A stretch of 64,000 bases of DNA from Anaerolineae bacterium (GCA_022823945.1 JAJEBK010000012.1:1-64000); one strand, 5' to 3'. Counted from the first letter of the stretch, positions 48,498-57,801 are shown. Translations and numbers: made by a program. Notes: a model not told the origin generated them from the letters alone.

Positions 48498-50557
48498 GGC
48501 TGCGTCGGGGTCGGCGCTTCGGCTGCCAATAATTGCTGCCAGGCGATACGCAATTCCACCGGCGCGCCAGCCAACGCGCTCATTTCCAGGCGGAGCTGCT
48601 CGAGCTGTGTTTGACTGGGCGGGGCGAGCGCGCGCGCAGCGGCATGCACCACCAGTGGCTCGCCAGGGTCGATATGGAACTCGCTGATGCTTGCGCCGCG
48701 CAAGGTATCCTGCAGCGCGGTCACCATAGCAGCTGTCATGGCATCCAGTGGGCGCACAATCTGCCGCGAGACCACCGTCAGTTGGATATGCTGCTGATAC
48801 AGCGCATCCAGCAACTCTTGTGCGGCGCTGACCTCGTCTGGCGTGATAGTGTGGTCGGCTTGCACCAACAGCTGCACACCCAGCGGCAAGCTCCTGATGA
48901 CATGGTATTCCACCACTGTTGCGCCGTGGAATGCCTCTGCCTCGAGCCGCGCGCGGATATGCGCCTGATCAATGGCTTGCGAGCCGAGCCTGCCAAAAAC
49001 CAGCAGCACCAGCAGGGCGATCACCGCGAGCATCAGCCGCCAAATCCGCAAATGCCGGCGACTTGCGCCCTCGCGCTCTTGGCTGGGGTGCATGCCCATC
49101 CACAAAAATGTGATGTATTGCGCCGCGATGATGAAGGCGATATTTGCCAGGAAGAGCAGGTTCGCGCCAAAAGCCAGGTCGATATCGCTCAGCGCCAAAC
49201 CCAGCCCAATGGTGCAGATTGGCGGCATCAGCGCAGCCGCGATCGCCACGCCAGCCAAAGCAGCCGGGATGCCTTTGCGCGCTGTGGCATAAGCCGCCAC
49301 CCAGCCTGATACCAGCGCGATAGCCGCATCCAGCAGGTTGGGGCTGCCACGCACCAGCATCTCTTCTGTTGGCGTATCAATGGGCAGCGCCACGCCCATC
49401 ACCAGCGAAATCAGCAGCGCCAGCGTCACCCCTTGGAAGAGCGACACACTGGCGCGCCGAGTCAGCTGCAAGATGCCGCTGGCCATCCCGGTGGAAAAAC
49501 TGGACAAGGGCGACATCAAGGGCGCAACCAGCATCGCTCCGATAATGACCGCCGCGCTGTTGGTCAGCAAACCCAGCGTGGCCAATGCCGCCGAAAGCAC
49601 GATCATCACCAGATAATCCAGGTTGGAGCTGGCGTTCTTTTGCGCGCTCCAGATCATCTCGGTCTGTTCCACCTGCGTGAGTCGTGGATTGAAACGGGCG
49701 ATGCCGTGCTCGATCGTGCCGCGAAGTCCGCGATGCCACTCGATCTGCGAGATCAAAATGACGGGTCCCGGCACCTGATTCAGCAGTTGGTTGCTTACAT
49801 CGTTGGTGATCTGCCGTTCAAAGTCGCTTTTCTGTGAAAAACCCAGCACCAGCAGGTCATCGGCAGTGACCAAGCCCAGGATTTCTTGCGCGGGCTGGCT
49901 GCTGGTGATGATGCGTTTGCTCAGGTCGCGTTGATGGGGCAAACGCGCCTCGTAGCTGGTGATGGCGGCTTCGTGTACGGGGTTGTAATGATAATCGTGC
50001 TGCACATTCAACTGCTTCAGCGGTATGCCGTGCTGGATGGCCAGGCTGACGCCCAGCCGCACCGCATGAGCGGCAGCTAGCCGGCCATCGACCGGGACGA
50101 CCACCTGGTCATAACCGGGAGAGTGCGACTGCCGATAGATCAAGACGCCGCAGGGCGCTGTCGCGATGACATTCTCGACGACTGTGCCCAGCTTGACCTG
50201 CCCTTGAGTCGACTGTTGCACGCCCAGGATAATGACATCCGACCCGCGTTCACGCGCAATATCCAGGATGCCGCGGGATACGCTGTCGGCCATTTCAGTA
50301 ACCAGCTCGACGCGGCGCTCTCCCCCCGTGTGGCTGAATTCATCAATGATTTCTTGCAACTCGTCGCTTACCGTGGCGGTATGTTCGACATTGCCCAGAG
50401 AGATCACCAAAGCGATGACCAGTCCCTCGCCGGGATGCACGATTTCGCCGGCGATGCGCAGCATGTTCACGGCTGTATCGGGTCGTCCCAGCGGAACAAC
50501 CACCGTGCGCGCATAATAATTGTGGACGGGCAGAGGAGTTTCCGGCGTGGCGCTCAT
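48467..50557 (-). CDS. two universal-stress domains fused to a DUF389 membrane domain
   Basis: A 696-residue protein. Residues about 15-145 and 148-265 are UspA-like alpha/beta domains (TVVVPLGRPDTAVNMLRIAG, GSDVIILGVQQSTQ; QVVVPVDGRLAAAHAVRLGV, DDLLVLGFSQKS). Residues about 305-545 are DUF389 (TIGR00341-type), with several helices such as LVMIVLSAALATLGLLTNSA and VIIGAMLVAPLMSPLSSFST. A C-terminal soluble region of about 150 residues ends in a Pro/Thr-rich tail encoded by a repeat element. Function unknown; the fusion suggests a stress- or nucleotide-regulated membrane protein. Confidence 0.85.
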   Translation of the reverse strand: MSATPETPLPVHNYYARTVVVPLGRPDTAVNMLRIAGEIVHPGEGLVIALVISLGNVEHTATVSDELQEIIDEFSHTGGERRVELVTEMADSVSRGILDIARERGSDVIILGVQQSTQGQVKLGTVVENVIATAPCGVLIYRQSHSPGYDQVVVPVDGRLAAAHAVRLGVSLAIQHGIPLKQLNVQHDYHYNPVHEAAITSYEARLPHQRDLSKRIITSSQPAQEILGLVTADDLLVLGFSQKSDFERQITNDVSNQLLNQVPGPVILISQIEWHRGLRGTIEHGIARFNPRLTQVEQTEMIWSAQKNASSNLDYLVMIVLSAALATLGLLTNSAAVIIGAMLVAPLMSPLSSFSTGMASGILQLTRRASVSLFQGVTLALLISLVMGVALPIDTPTEEMLVRGSPNLLDAAIALVSGWVAAYATARKGIPAALAGVAIAAALMPPICTIGLGLALSDIDLAFGANLLFLANIAFIIAAQYITFLWMGMHPSQEREGASRRHLRIWRLMLAVIALLVLLVFGRLGSQAIDQAHIRARLEAEAFHGATVVEYHVIRSLPLGVQLLVQADHTITPDEVSAAQELLDALYQQHIQLTVVSRQIVRPLDAMTAAMVTALQDTLRGASISEFHIDPGEPLVVHAAARALAPPSQTQLEQLRLEMSALAGAPVELRIAWQQLLAAEAPTPTQPATPTAPSSE

Positions 50558-50645
50558 AATTGAGAACCTTGGCGGACCTTGCCGGCTGTGGGCAGCGCAA
50601 TTCAGGAGGCTGCTGTGTGGTCCGCGCTCCTTGCCACAGCAGCGC

Positions 50646-51056
50646 TCAATCGAGGATGACCGGCTCTCCCGTGAATTGCGTGCTGTTTTCGCTGTATTGC
50701 ATGAGTTCGATACGCACGCCGCTGGGGTCGGTCAGCCAGGCTTGCCAATTGTTGTCGGCACCCATTTTCTTTGGCTCGACAGCAACGCCGCGAGCCGTCA
50801 ATGCCGCGATCGTTTGGTCGATATCGGCGACTTCCAGACAGAAATGCTTCATGATGGGTCGTTCATGATTGGGCGCTGCGCCTTCTGCGAAGATCTCGAT
50901 GAAAGTGGTTTCGCCAGCTTTGACATAGAAGCCGAAGCGCTCGTCCCTGCGGATGAAGTCAAAGGCTTTTTCCATGCCCAACCCCTCGACATAGAAGCGC
51001 TCGGACGCAGCCAAGTCGGTCGCCCCGATGCAGACATGCGCCAATCGTGTGAACAT
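50646..51056 (-). CDS. VOC-superfamily (glyoxalase-like) protein
   Basis: A 136-residue vicinal-oxygen-chelate protein with two beta-alpha-beta-beta-beta units. Metal-ligand candidates are His8 (RLAHVCIGATDL), Glu54 region (TFIEIFAEG), His71 (KHFCLEVADID) and Glu118 (GVRIELMQYS), the usual four-position pattern. Members are glyoxalase I-like, epimerases or dioxygenases; substrate unknown. AGGAGG lies 9 bases before the ATG, a strong site. Probably cotranscribed after the hydrolase (gap 28 bases). Confidence 0.87.
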   Translation of the reverse strand: MFTRLAHVCIGATDLAASERFYVEGLGMEKAFDFIRRDERFGFYVKAGETTFIEIFAEGAAPNHERPIMKHFCLEVADIDQTIAALTARGVAVEPKKMGADNNWQAWLTDPSGVRIELMQYSENSTQFTGEPVILD

Positions 51057-51084
51057 ATTGTTTTGCCTCCTGTCTGATTAAATC

Positions 51085-51915
51085 CTAACCTGTTGCGCCC
51101 GCAGTCGCAAGCTGTTGCAGTGCGCCGCAAACCATTCGCCATGCTGCTGACCTCACGGCGACGACTTCAAAATGACCGGCCTCGGGCACGACCAGCAACT
51201 GCGCCTGGTCGCCATGTTGCGCCGCCGCCTCGGTATATTGGCGGGCTTCTTGCAGGATGTCGCTGTCATGCTCGCCAACCAGGATCATCTGTCGCGCGCC
51301 CAGCGGCAGCAGTTGCGCAGGTGAACCAGCTCGGTAATTCGCGGCAGCCTCTTCCGGAGAGCCGCCCATGACATCCAGCAGCGCCTCGCCACAAGCACCC
51401 CTCCGCCAGCCGCTCGCGATATCGGTCAGCGGTGCCAATGCCAGCACGGCCTGTATCGGGGTGGGATCTGCGCTGTACAAGGGGTTGTCAGCTGGAATGC
51501 GCATTCGCCCGGCCAGCCACAGCGCCAGGTGTCCGCCCGCCGAATGCCCGGCGCTGATGACACGGTCCAGATCAAGTTCATGCTCCACCGCGATCTGCCG
51601 CAAAAAGTCGACCGCCGCAGCCGCATCCAGAAACATGCGCGGGAAGCCGCCATCGCAGCCATGCCGCCGATATTCGATATTCCAAACGGCGTAACCCCTG
51701 CCGACCAGATCCGCGACAAGCGAGCTCAAGGGCCGCAAATCGTAGAGCTCGCGATAGCAGCCACCATGGATCAAGCTGATGACCGGGTGGGGCGGCAGAG
51801 ATTCTGGCAGGCTCAGTTCAGCGAATTGCAGGGGATGCGCGCCATAGGCATAGCGAAAGTCACCTGCCTGCTGCGGGAAACGCAGATAATCTTCAGCGCT
51901 CAGCAGCTCGCTCAC
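51085..51915 (-). CDS. alpha/beta hydrolase (esterase/kynurenine-formamidase-like)
   Basis: A 276-residue serine hydrolase. HGGCYRELYD provides the oxyanion-hole HGG, GHSAGGHLALW the nucleophile elbow, and EHDSDI plus EAGHFEVV the acid and base, matching the HSL/formamidase-like BD-FAE group. Substrate unknown. The start is GTG at 51915 and overlaps the metA stop by 4 bases (GTGA), so translation is coupled to metA. The VOC gene follows after 28 bases. Confidence 0.85.
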   Translation of the reverse strand: MSELLSAEDYLRFPQQAGDFRYAYGAHPLQFAELSLPESLPPHPVISLIHGGCYRELYDLRPLSSLVADLVGRGYAVWNIEYRRHGCDGGFPRMFLDAAAAVDFLRQIAVEHELDLDRVISAGHSAGGHLALWLAGRMRIPADNPLYSADPTPIQAVLALAPLTDIASGWRRGACGEALLDVMGGSPEEAAANYRAGSPAQLLPLGARQMILVGEHDSDILQEARQYTEAAAQHGDQAQLLVVPEAGHFEVVAVRSAAWRMVCGALQQLATAGATG

Positions 51916-52976
51916 AAGATATTCAGCGGGTCGCGCGGGTCGATGTCTTCGTCGAAGGGGAGATGCCGAACCACATTGGTCACCTGGTATACCGAGCCCA
52001 GCCAGTTGTTGAAGATGGCTCTGGCGGTATCGCCCCAGGTGTTGTCCAGATGAGGCAGAAATTGCTCTTCGGGGAAGTCGGGCAGGGGCTCGTTGTTTTC
52101 CAGAGCCAGCTGGGCGCGCACGAGGTATCGCTCGGCGATTTCTCGGGCTGGCAGCGAGAAGTAATTGTCAGGGTAGGGCGGTTGGGCATTTTTCCCGTTC
52201 AGATAGTCCAACAAGTCGCGCTTGTATTCCTTGAGCAGGCTGTTGATGTCGTATTCGGGATGCCCCTGAAAGTAGACCATGCGCAGCTGATCGGGGCTGA
52301 CCGCCATGTGCACATCGCCATTGAAGCTTTGGATCAGCACAGTCAAGCCAGCCGCTTCGATCTGCGCGCGGCTGATGTCGTTCCAGCGCGAATGCGGCAC
52401 ATCAAAGCGCGTGTTAATCTCGCGCAGCAGCGGGTGACTGGGCTGGGTTACGCGATGCTCAAACACGCCCCACTTTTTGTCAGGGCGTTTGACGCGGTCA
52501 ATTGAGTGCAGGTATTTCAACAGCGCGTGCGTGGCCAAACAACTGCACAGGGTCGAAGTTACATGCTGGCGCGCCCAGCCAATCACCTCGGTCAAGGGCT
52601 GCCAAAAGGCTTCCTGGTCGAGGCTGGGGTTGGCGACATTGGCACCGGTGATGATCAGCGCGTCCAAGCCTTCTCGTTTGACCTGCTCGAAAGTCGTGTA
52701 ATACCGGTCGATATAGGCTTGCGTATCGGCGCTGCGTCCCAAGCCCGGCACAGAAAATACATGCACATAAAATTGGGCGATCTGGTTGCAATTGCCGACC
52801 AGGCGCATGAACTGGCGCTCGGTGATCTGCAGCGCGGCATCGGGCATCATATTCAGCAAGCCGATATGCAGTTCGCGGATATCCTGGCTTAGCGCGCGGC
52901 GCAATGTCAGCACTTCTTGCCCGCGTTGGCGCAGGCGGTCGAAGCTGGGCAAGGGCGTGTGGGCGACCAAAGGCAT
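51912..52976 (-). CDS. metA: homoserine O-acyltransferase, MetA type
   Basis: A 354-residue class-I-glutamine-amidotransferase-fold enzyme that acylates homoserine with succinyl- or acetyl-CoA, the first step of methionine synthesis. The acyl-accepting Cys should be Cys146 (CSCLATHALLKYL, where most MetA enzymes have CWGAQA), and His239/Glu241 are in FQGHPEYD. LNMMPDAALQITERQFMRL is a typical MetA N-terminal segment. AGGAG precedes the ATG at 52976. The changed Cys neighbourhood leaves the acyl donor open. The product would feed metY. Confidence 0.87.
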   Translation of the reverse strand: MPLVAHTPLPSFDRLRQRGQEVLTLRRALSQDIRELHIGLLNMMPDAALQITERQFMRLVGNCNQIAQFYVHVFSVPGLGRSADTQAYIDRYYTTFEQVKREGLDALIITGANVANPSLDQEAFWQPLTEVIGWARQHVTSTLCSCLATHALLKYLHSIDRVKRPDKKWGVFEHRVTQPSHPLLREINTRFDVPHSRWNDISRAQIEAAGLTVLIQSFNGDVHMAVSPDQLRMVYFQGHPEYDINSLLKEYKRDLLDYLNGKNAQPPYPDNYFSLPAREIAERYLVRAQLALENNEPLPDFPEEQFLPHLDNTWGDTARAIFNNWLGSVYQVTNVVRHLPFDEDIDPRDPLNIL

Positions 52977-53080
52977 GAGCCACTCCTGGTAACATGCAAC
53001 GCTGGTTCGGGGAGCAGTATAGCAGATGCGCAGGCGTATACTATGCTTGGGGCAGGTGGTGCGGCGGCCGCGCGCCTGGC

Positions 53081-53833
53081 TCAGCGCAGGTGTTCGCCGG
53101 CGTTTACTTGCAGCAATGTGCCGGTGATGTAGTCTTCGCGACACAAATAAGCCACCGCTCGCGCCACATCTTCTGGCGTGCCGGTCTTCTGCAAAACGCT
53201 GCGCTGTCCGACGCGAGCCCAGTCTTCATCGCTGATATCGCGCCCGGCTGTTTTCATGACTGGTCCCGGCGCGATGGCATTGACGCGGATGGAAGGACCC
53301 AGCGAAAGCGCGCTAACCTGAGTCAGCATCCACAATGCCGATTTGCTAATGCCATGATGAGGATATTGCTGCCAGGGATCATTGGCACCGGCATCGCAGA
53401 TATTGATGATGACGCCGCCGGGCAGGGCATTCTGTGCCATCAGACGCGCCGCATGCTGCGTGACCAGGAAGGGCGCGCGCAGATTAACCGCCATTGTCGT
53501 GTCCCAATCTGCCAGCGACACCTCCAGCAGGTCCCGCGCTTGAAAGACGGCAGCACTGTTGACCACAATATCCAGCCGCCCAAAACGTTCTCGAAGCGCT
53601 ACAAACAAGGCCTCGATCTCGGCGGGTTTGGCAAGGTCAGCGCGCACGCTGTGTGCCGCCACGCCGCTGGACTTGATTTCTCGCACGGCATCGCGCGCCA
53701 GTTCGTCGCCGGCGCTGTGATAGTGCACCAGGATGTCTGCGCCCTGCCGCGCCAGCTCGACTGCGATCGCCCGCCCGACACGATGCGCCGCGCCAGTAAC
53801 CAGAACCACCTTGCCGCTCAAATCGACTTGCAT
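53081..53833 (-). CDS. SDR oxidoreductase, pteridine-reductase-like, with catalytic Tyr replaced by His
   Basis: A 250-residue short-chain dehydrogenase. The cofactor loop is VTGAAHRVGRAIA (NADPH type). The PTR1-like Asp147 (NICDAG) and Lys164 are 17 apart, as in pteridine reductases, but the position of the usual Tyr (K-4) is His160 in YPHHGISK. Normal features otherwise: NVNLRAPFLVTQ and IRVNAIAPGPV. The change could make it inactive, slow or specialised. AAGG lies 7 bases before the ATG. It follows the TlpA-like gene after 16 bases. Confidence 0.82.
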   Translation of the reverse strand: MQVDLSGKVVLVTGAAHRVGRAIAVELARQGADILVHYHSAGDELARDAVREIKSSGVAAHSVRADLAKPAEIEALFVALRERFGRLDIVVNSAAVFQARDLLEVSLADWDTTMAVNLRAPFLVTQHAARLMAQNALPGGVIINICDAGANDPWQQYPHHGISKSALWMLTQVSALSLGPSIRVNAIAPGPVMKTAGRDISDEDWARVGQRSVLQKTGTPEDVARAVAYLCREDYITGTLLQVNAGEHLR

Positions 53834-53849
53834 GGCAGCACCTTCCGAA

Positions 53850-54449
53850 TTAACCTGCGTCCGCTAGGGCATCCAGGTAGACGCCCATTTCATCGTAGCG
53901 CATTTCGCCCAGTTTCATGTGCCGCACTGTGCCTTCGCCATCAATGACAAAAGTGGTCGGCAGGTTTTGCACACCATAATCGCGCTTGACGACCTGGTTG
54001 ATATCCAGCGCCACGGGCAGATTTTGCAAGCCGATTTCGCGCAAGAAGCCTTCGACCTGCGCGCCTGTTTCACCCAGATTGATGGTGAGCAGGGCGGGTC
54101 CAGCCGGGTTGGCGCTGTGCTCGGCGGCGAATTCTGCCAGGGCGGGCAGCTCGCGGACGCAAGGCGCGCACCAGGTCGCCCAGAAATTCAGGAAGAGTGG
54201 CCGCCCGGCATAGTCGCCTGGCGAAACCAGGGTCGTGCCAGCCAGCCGCGGCAGTCGAAAGTCCGGCGCGGGAAAGTCGAGCACGCTGCGCGGTGGAGCA
54301 GGCGCAAAAGTCGGGGTCGGGGTCGCACCCGGGCGGATCTCCAGCGCGAGCATCATCAGGGCCACGAGGATCGCCAGCAGCGGCAGAATCAGCAGGACGA
54401 GCAGGGTTGGTGAGGGGGCAGCGCCCGCATCTGTAGGCTGGTCACTCAT
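53850..54449 (-). CDS. membrane-anchored TlpA-like thiol-disulfide protein
   Basis: A 199-residue thioredoxin-fold protein. One N-terminal helix (PTLLVLLILPLLAILVALMM, about 14-33) anchors it, a Pro/Thr-rich linker follows, and the redox motif is Trp93-Cys94-Ala-Pro-Cys97 (NFWATWCAPCVRELP), with the cis-Pro in QNLPTTFVID. It should face the outside of the membrane and reduce or exchange disulfides, for example in cytochrome maturation. GAGG lies 5 bases before the ATG. The DUF4411 gene ends 10 bases upstream. Confidence 0.88.
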   Translation of the reverse strand: MSDQPTDAGAAPSPTLLVLLILPLLAILVALMMLALEIRPGATPTPTFAPAPPRSVLDFPAPDFRLPRLAGTTLVSPGDYAGRPLFLNFWATWCAPCVRELPALAEFAAEHSANPAGPALLTINLGETGAQVEGFLREIGLQNLPVALDINQVVKRDYGVQNLPTTFVIDGEGTVRHMKLGEMRYDEMGVYLDALADAG

Positions 54450-54459
54450 GACTGCCTCG

Positions 54460-54927
54460 TCAGAATACCCAGCCTTCGTTCTTCATCAGCGTCGCTAAGT
54501 TCATGAATTGGATTCCGAATTCCTTGCAGATATTGGGTATCTTTGCCGCATTTGGTTTCTCAACTTCCTCTGTTACCACGGACCAATTCAGAATCTTGGC
54601 GCGGGCAATGACCAAGGCATCTGCATTGATGCCGCCTTTCAGTAGGGTTTGTCTTGAGATATTGTGTTGGAAATGTTGATTGGAGAATATGGTAGTAACA
54701 AAATCCTCTTCTTGCGCAGAAGGTATCTCGAACAGTTTCTTGTACCTGCTCATTCCATCGGCTATCAATGAATTTCTGTACGCTTGCAATTCCCTCCTTA
54801 CTTCTCTTGTCGATGTAACGCGATTCTCAAGAACAAGATTGTCGAAGGCCGCCCAAAGTGTAGGAAAGGTTTCAATGTAGTAGAACCGAAATAACTGGGA
54901 CCAAACATTCGTATCAAGAACATACAC
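54460..54927 (-). CDS. DUF4411 PIN-like protein
   Basis: A 155-residue protein with PIN-like signs: LDTNVW at the N-terminus (Asp5), Glu residues in TSTREVRRELQAY, and an acidic cluster DALVIARAK with VVTEEVEKPNAAKIPNIC, matching DUF4411. Such proteins are thought to act as RNases or toxins beside ImmA/IrrE-type proteins. Starts with GTG, one base overlapping the ImmA stop (TAGTG). Composition is AT-rich (about 40% GC in places) against about 60% outside, so it was probably acquired together with its partner. Confidence 0.82.
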   Translation of the reverse strand: MYVLDTNVWSQLFRFYYIETFPTLWAAFDNLVLENRVTSTREVRRELQAYRNSLIADGMSRYKKLFEIPSAQEEDFVTTIFSNQHFQHNISRQTLLKGGINADALVIARAKILNWSVVTEEVEKPNAAKIPNICKEFGIQFMNLATLMKNEGWVF

Positions 54928-56084
54928 TACGCGCTGCTCCTGATTAGATAATCTTCAAGGCGTTCCAGGTTGCCTGGTTTTATATCCAGGTATTCTCCAA
55001 GTTCTTCCCATGTGATTGCATTCTGATAGTATCGTTCAAACGCCAGCGAAATGTATTCGCGACCCAAGTACGATGTCCACGAGTAGTACTTGTTGCCTCC
55101 GCTGCCACCTGCTTTGCGCTGCGCCTTCCATTCATCAGACGCGAGCTGATATTCTTCCTGCGTGATCATTCCGCGTCTTAGCATTTTTCTGTACATCACT
55201 TCTCGGCTCACACTAAACATTGCCGCCATCCGTATCGCGAGCTTGCGGGACGCACTTTGAACAAGCGCCGATCCATCCAACTCGTCAAACACTTCGTCAA
55301 AGACGCGATCGGGCGCGAGAGTTTCGGCAGCCATGGCATTACACAAGACTTCAATGCGGCGCGGCGCACCGATTAAGTCGTCCAGGAAGTCATCTTCACG
55401 CGTATCGATTCCGCTGGTATCAAGCAGTAAGTGAGCAAGTTCGTGAAAGAGCGTGAATATCTGCCGAGTGGCAGTCGTGGAATTGTTCACAAAAATGATA
55501 GGAAATTCGGGGTCATGCAGACTGAACCCTGAATACTCTTCATTTTCTTTTCCGAAGGCATCTTTGAAGACATAAATGCCTGACTTGTAGAACGCCCGGC
55601 GCCATGCCTTGAAGGCATCATCGGGTTTCCTCCAGCTAAACTGCTCTTCAAAGTCGATACCGAGCAACCTTCGAGCCTCTGTCGCCACCTTATCGACCGA
55701 GTCCGTTGCGGATACTGATGCTTCTCGCGTGATAAGTCGCGAGGCAGGATTGCGCCCGCCGTTCAATTCTGAAAGGCTGATTTGAAACGCTTGACCTTTG
55801 CGAATTAGCAAGCGAATCTTGGGTGGGATCGCATCAAAATGGCTCGTATGTAATGTGCGAAACGACTCCCTCGCGTCTGGAACTATCGGAATTTCTGGAA
55901 AGTAAAAGACCACAAGCGGAACTTTCAGCTTTTCAGATAGCCGTTCCAACTGCGGGTACGATGGGCGCGATGTACCGGCCTCCCATTCTGCTAAACGAGG
56001 AAACTGTTTTAGGATGCGTTCGTCGTTAGGCTGAAAACCTGCTCGCTGCCGCGCCCAAGCTATGATGTCAGCATTCACTGGCAT
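54927..56084 (-). CDS. XRE HTH / ImmA-IrrE family metallopeptidase
   Basis: A 385-residue protein of the COG2856 group. Residues about 5-60 resemble an XRE helix-turn-helix (IIAWARQRAGF ... LAEWEAGTSRPSYPQLERLS); the zinc motif is His214-Glu-Leu-Ala-His218 (FTLFHELAHLLLD). Relatives cleave a cognate repressor or antitoxin after a signal. It has a C-terminal extension of about 130 residues including another helical region. Together with the DUF4411 protein it forms a toxin-antitoxin-like cassette. AT-rich relative to neighbours; no clear promoter was found. Confidence 0.87.
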   Translation of the reverse strand: MPVNADIIAWARQRAGFQPNDERILKQFPRLAEWEAGTSRPSYPQLERLSEKLKVPLVVFYFPEIPIVPDARESFRTLHTSHFDAIPPKIRLLIRKGQAFQISLSELNGGRNPASRLITREASVSATDSVDKVATEARRLLGIDFEEQFSWRKPDDAFKAWRRAFYKSGIYVFKDAFGKENEEYSGFSLHDPEFPIIFVNNSTTATRQIFTLFHELAHLLLDTSGIDTREDDFLDDLIGAPRRIEVLCNAMAAETLAPDRVFDEVFDELDGSALVQSASRKLAIRMAAMFSVSREVMYRKMLRRGMITQEEYQLASDEWKAQRKAGGSGGNKYYSWTSYLGREYISLAFERYYQNAITWEELGEYLDIKPGNLERLEDYLIRSSA

Positions 56085-56189
56085 TATTGCGACTCAGCCT
56101 CTTGTGTTCACCAGAAGCAATACGCTACTCTCGGTACCATATCAGTCCATGGCGATAGTAGCATTAGCATCTGCCAAGGTCAAACACCC

Positions 56190-56642
56190 CTACTCAAACA
56201 CCCAGCCATCCACATCGCGCGACCAGCCGCTGTACAACTCGCTATCCGCAAAGAAGTTCGCCACTTCGATCTCGCCATTTTCGACGCTGTCGCTGCCATG
56301 CACCAGGTTGCGTCCGATCTCCAGCCCATAATCGCCGCGTATCGTGCCGGCCGCCGCTGCCGATGGCTTGGTCGCGCCGATAGTCATGCGCGCTGCCGAA
56401 ACTGCGTCTGTGCCTTCCAGCGCCATCACAACCACTGGTGCCGAGATGATATAGCCCACCAGCCCGCCGAAGAAAGGCCGCTCGCGGTGGACAGCATAAT
56501 GCCGCTCCGCCAATTCGCGCGAGATTTGCAGCAGCTTCATGCCGATGATTTTCAAGCCGCGTTGTTCAAAGCGCTTGATGACTTCGCCAGTCAGACCGCG
56601 CTGCATGGCATCCGGTTTGACGATGATCAGTGTGCGTTCCAA
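56190..56642 (-). CDS. ndk: nucleoside diphosphate kinase
   Basis: A 150-residue enzyme that balances NTP pools by phosphotransfer through a histidine. The active-site His is in NLVHGSDSVE; RTLIIVKPDAMQRG, YAVHRERPFFGGLVGYI and GATKPSAAAAGTIRGDYG are standard. The start is best taken as the TTG at 56642, 7 bases after AAGG and giving the family N-terminus (LERTLIIVKPD), rather than the ATG at 56690. It is transcribed divergently from the fucose synthase gene. Confidence 0.95.
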   Translation of the reverse strand: MERTLIIVKPDAMQRGLTGEVIKRFEQRGLKIIGMKLLQISRELAERHYAVHRERPFFGGLVGYIISAPVVVMALEGTDAVSAARMTIGATKPSAAAAGTIRGDYGLEIGRNLVHGSDSVENGEIEVANFFADSELYSGWSRDVDGWVFE

Positions 56643-56791
56643 GAGATTGCCTTTCTGTCGCTGTAGATGCTGTTGATGCCCGCTAATCATACTGTGGCGC
56701 GCGCGAAATGTGTATGCACAGCCTCGCCAGCGTCAGCCTGACACATCGGCGCACGCTCTGCTATGATGCGCGGGCAGGGAAAGGAAAAAGC

Positions 56792-57751
56792 ATGAGCGCG
56801 GATTTTTGGGCGGACCAGGTCGTCATCGTCACGGGCGGCGCAGGTTTTTTGGGGCGGCATGTTGTCGAAGAGCTGCGGGCGCGGGGGGCGGAAGCTGTCA
56901 TCATCGTGCGCAGCGCCGATTATGACCTGCGCCAGCAAGCGTCGGTCGCGCAGCTGGTTGCCGACCATCCCGCCGCTAGCATGGTCATTCATCTGGCGGC
57001 CAATGTCGGCGGCATCGGCATCAACCGCGAACATCCTGGCTTGTTCTTTTATGAAAATCTGATGATGGGAACGCTGATGCTGGAATACGCCCGGCGGGCT
57101 GGCGTGGGTAAATTCGTGGGCATCGGCACGATTTGCAGCTACCCCAAGTTCGCGCCCATCCCCTTCCGCGAAGATGACATCTGGAATGGCTACCCCGAAG
57201 AAACCAACGCGCCTTATGGCCTGGCGAAAAAGATGCTGCTGGTACAAAGCCAAGCCTACCGTCAGGAATACGGCTACAACGCCATTCACCTGCTGCCGGT
57301 CAACTTGTATGGACCGCACGACAAGTTCGACTTGCGCGCTTCGCATGTTATCCCAGCCGTCATCCGCAAGATGGTCGCTGCACAAGAAAGCGGCGCTTCC
57401 TGTGTGACACTTTTTGGCGATGGCAGCCCGACGCGCGAGTTTCTCTTCGTGCGCGACGCGGCCGAGGGCATCGTGCTGGCAGCGCAGCGCTACAACGGGT
57501 CCGAGCCAGTCAACCTGGGCAGCGCCTGCGAAATCAGCATCCGCGAGCTGGTACGGTTGATTGCGGAGGAAGTCGACTTCCGCGGCGAGCTATTTTGGGA
57601 CACAAGCAAACCCAACGGCCAGCCGCGCCGCAAGCTGGATGTATCGCGCGCCGAGCGAGACTTCGGGTTTGTGGCGCGCACTGACTTCCGCGAGGGCTTG
57701 CGCGAGACGATAGCCTGGTATCGTGCCAATCGAGAAGTTGCGGATAGCTAA
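56792..57751 (+). CDS. GDP-L-fucose synthase-like NAD-dependent epimerase
   Basis: A 319-residue extended SDR. The cofactor loop is [12 protein letters not shown], the catalytic Ser is in GTICSYPK and the Tyr-x3-Lys is [24 protein letters not shown] and [17 protein letters not shown] resemble GDP-fucose synthase (Fcl), which converts GDP-4-keto-6-deoxymannose to GDP-fucose. Specificity is not proven. AAGGA precedes the ATG. No gmd gene is in the window; the product would serve surface glycans. Confidence 0.88.
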   Translation: MSADFWADQVVIVTGGAGFLGRHVVEELRARGAEAVIIVRSADYDLRQQASVAQLVADHPAASMVIHLAANVGGIGINREHPGLFFYENLMMGTLMLEYARRAGVGKFVGIGTICSYPKFAPIPFREDDIWNGYPEETNAPYGLAKKMLLVQSQAYRQEYGYNAIHLLPVNLYGPHDKFDLRASHVIPAVIRKMVAAQESGASCVTLFGDGSPTREFLFVRDAAEGIVLAAQRYNGSEPVNLGSACEISIRELVRLIAEEVDFRGELFWDTSKPNGQPRRKLDVSRAERDFGFVARTDFREGLRETIAWYRANREVADS

Positions 57752-57801
57752 CCTGCGCAGGCATAACGAATATCTCGCTGCCAAGTTCCCATTGCGCCAT
57801 T

